Below, piece by piece: positions 62,587 through 64,000 of a DNA stretch of 64,000 nucleotides (its first letter is position 1; every line of letters starts with the position of its first letter). A model generated the notes under the pieces. The model was not told where the DNA came from. It worked only from the letters and a program-made list of their open reading frames with translations, and did no database searches. A program made the translations under genes and the position numbers. The DNA comes from Candidatus Pelagibacter sp. IMCC9063 (GTDB lineage: Bacteria; Pseudomonadota; Alphaproteobacteria; Pelagibacterales; Pelagibacteraceae): positions 234,001 to 298,000 of the forward strand of contig NC_015380.1 in assembly GCF_000195085.1 (NCBI RefSeq), read 5' to 3'.

Positions 62587-63447
62587 CTATTCTACCTGAC
62601 ACTTTGTACAAAAAAAAGTTGCCCTACTGCTTATTACGGATCTTTGGATTATCCCCTTGCAACTACTCCTTGGACATCCCTGACCCTCCTTGCCATAAAC
62701 CTTGAAAAAGTTTTGAAATTGTCCAGATTTCCCCTCCGAGTTGTGAAAATCTTTTATAGTAGAGCCTCCAAAAACAATAGATTTTTTTAGAATTTTTTTA
62801 ATAGATTTAATTAATAAAATAATTTCATTGTCTTTTATTTTAAAAGACATTCTTCCAGGACTTATTTTGGATATGAAAAGCGCTTCATTTACATAAATAT
62901 TTCCTAAACCACAAATAAAAGATTGATCCATTAGGGTATTCTTAATTGATTTTTTAAATCCCTTTATTCTTTCTTTGAAATAGCTAAAATTTAAACTTTT
63001 AGAAAGAGGCTCTACCCCTAAATGAATGAGGTGAGAAGATCTCAAAAGCTCCTGTTCTGTATAAAATTTAATAAAGCCAAACCTTCTTGTGTCATTATAA
63101 ATCATGACATATTTTTTAAAAAAAAAGTATAAATGGTTATGTTTATTAATAGATGAGTTGGAGGAATAAAAACTAGTATCTAGCAGTGTGTTATTTTTAC
63201 CTACTAGTATTCTTCCTGTCATTCCAAGATGAATAATGAAGAAAGTTTTATCCGAAAGATGAAAAATTAAATATTTAGACCGTCTTGTTATTTTTTTTAT
63301 TTTCTTTTTAACAACGTTTTTTCTAAAATTTTTATTTATTTTGTATCTGAGACTATAATTTTTTATTTTTATATCTGTGATATACTGATCTTGTACATAT
63401 TTCTGCAGTGTTTTTTTGGTAATTTCTACCTCTGGCAATTCAGGCAT
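62587..63447 (-). CDS. mutM: Formamidopyrimidine-DNA glycosylase MutM/Fpg
   Basis: A 286-residue base-excision enzyme removing 8-oxoguanine and ring-opened purines. The N-terminal Pro-Glu catalytic pair is MPELPEVEITKKTLQKYV; the conserved IIHLGMTGR, DTRRFGFIKFYTE and the helix-two-turn-helix with GLGNIYVNEALF follow. The C-terminal zinc finger is GCPRSSCKGII with SRATFFCTKCQ. Length is typical (270-290). It is divergent from ubiE with 52 bases between. Confidence 0.95.
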   Translation of the reverse strand: MPELPEVEITKKTLQKYVQDQYITDIKIKNYSLRYKINKNFRKNVVKKKIKKITRRSKYLIFHLSDKTFFIIHLGMTGRILVGKNNTLLDTSFYSSNSSINKHNHLYFFFKKYVMIYNDTRRFGFIKFYTEQELLRSSHLIHLGVEPLSKSLNFSYFKERIKGFKKSIKNTLMDQSFICGLGNIYVNEALFISKISPGRMSFKIKDNEIILLIKSIKKILKKSIVFGGSTIKDFHNSEGKSGQFQNFFKVYGKEGQGCPRSSCKGIIQRSVISSRATFFCTKCQVE

Positions 63448-63499
63448 AAAGAATAAGCTACTATAAAATTATTAATGTTTTATATTTGTATATATTAAA

Positions 63500-64000
63500 A
63501 TGAAAACTTCAAAATTAAAAAAGCAAATTGTAAAAAGTGTTTTTGATAAAGTTCATGATGAATATGATGTTATGAACGATGTGATGTCTCTTGGCTCTCA
63601 CCGATTGTGGAAGAAAGAATTTGTTAAATTGATGAATGTTCAAAAAAATGAAACTATACTAGATATGGCTTCTGGAACTGGCGATATCGCGAAACTCATT
63701 GCCAAAAATTATAATTATACAAAAATAATTAGGGTAGATTCTAATTATTTAATGTTAAAGAAAGGCACTGAATCTTTTAAAGTTAATAAAAAAATAAGTG
63801 AAGTATGCTCTGCTGCAGAACAGGTTCCACTTAAAAGTGAAAGTATAGATATCTACGCCATCAGCTTTGGAATCAGGAACACGTTTGATGCAGAGAGGGC
63901 TACGCAAGAAGCATACCGATTATTAAAAAAAGGCGGCAAATTTATTTGCTTGGAATTCTACAAGGTAGAAAAGCCGATATTAAAGGAGCTATATAAGCTT
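63500..64000 (+). CDS. ubiE: Ubiquinone/menaquinone methyltransferase UbiE, 3' end cut
   Basis: The first 167 codons of a SAM-dependent C-methyltransferase acting in quinone synthesis. The start MKTSKLKKQIVKSVFDKVHDEYDVMNDVMSLGSHRLWK, the SAM-binding LDMASGTGDIAKLI and ISFGIRNTFDAERATQEAYRLLKKGGKFICLEF are UbiE motifs. The ATG at 63500 is preferred. The gene runs past base 64000, so its C-terminus and neighbours cannot be seen; the alphaproteobacterial ubiE-mutM divergence is conserved. Confidence 0.92.
   Translation, partial: MKTSKLKKQIVKSVFDKVHDEYDVMNDVMSLGSHRLWKKEFVKLMNVQKNETILDMASGTGDIAKLIAKNYNYTKIIRVDSNYLMLKKGTESFKVNKKISEVCSAAEQVPLKSESIDIYAISFGIRNTFDAERATQEAYRLLKKGGKFICLEFYKVEKPILKELYKL

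Overview
The window is a strongly AT-rich, gene-dense bacterial chromosome segment with no rRNA, tRNA, insertion sequence, phage or CRISPR. The content and order are alphaproteobacterial: mutM/ubiE beside rpsT-dnaA-dnaN-recF-gyrB, chvI-chvG-ahcY-tsaE-amgK-murU, an ActR/RegA and RegB redox pair, and plant-type GshA with GshB. Together with the low GC, tiny intergenic gaps and a metY leader that looks like a SAM-II/SAM-V riboswitch, this points to a streamlined marine SAR11-like (Pelagibacterales or similar) organism. That placement is inference; no marker gene tree could be run.

Layout. 1-3.1 kb: 5' end of an ammonium transporter, a D-amino-acid/branched-chain class IV aminotransferase and NadB. 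3.1-10.9 kb: two secreted hypotheticals, a TauD-type dioxygenase, a broken L-2-hydroxyglutarate oxidase, a tight rhodanese/lipoprotein/kinase/MATE operon, and a polar amino acid ABC permease plus binding protein. 10.9-18 kb: metY with promoter and riboswitch leader, an SDR, rlmN, a SprT-like protease, yajQ, small ORFs, a 10TM metal exporter divergent from MntR, and an MhpD-like hydratase. 18-27.8 kb: a lysine-rich protein with a 105-bp tandem repeat, DsbA/FrnE-like and HpaI-like genes, a GT9 glycosyltransferase, a DnaJ-small TM-AsmA chain, oligopeptidase B, gshB and gshA. 27.8-41 kb: class III aminotransferase, MFS, purine permease, phosphoribosyltransferase, DUF1330, AlkA-type glycosylase, EamA permease, msrA, sseA, an RND pump, a lytic transglycosylase and gpmA. 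41-49.6 kb: cell-wall recycling (murU, amgK), tsaE, ahcY, chvGI and polA. 49.6-56.3 kb: ABC ATPase, bioY, and a polyamine cluster (PLP decarboxylase, deoxyhypusine-synthase-like, ureohydrolase) bracketed by regA and regB. 56.3-64 kb: gyrB-recF-dnaN-dnaA, rpsT, mutM and the start of ubiE.

Functional links. metY and ahcY both belong to methionine/SAM metabolism; gshA, gshB, msrA and a DsbA-like protein serve thiol and redox chemistry; amgK and murU form a muramate salvage pair; the purine permease faces a purine-type phosphoribosyltransferase.

A striking feature is that five otherwise well-conserved genes (lhgO, a glycerate-kinase-like gene, the RND pump, amgK, the ureohydrolase) are each split by a frameshift in an 8-9 base poly-A tract of the coding strand. 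Adding exactly one A restores a full-length protein in every case. This suggests either systematic homopolymer under-calling in the source sequence or slippage-prone genes. Convergent genes often abut or overlap at their stop codons, consistent with extreme compaction. No intergenic stretch exceeds about 270 bases.
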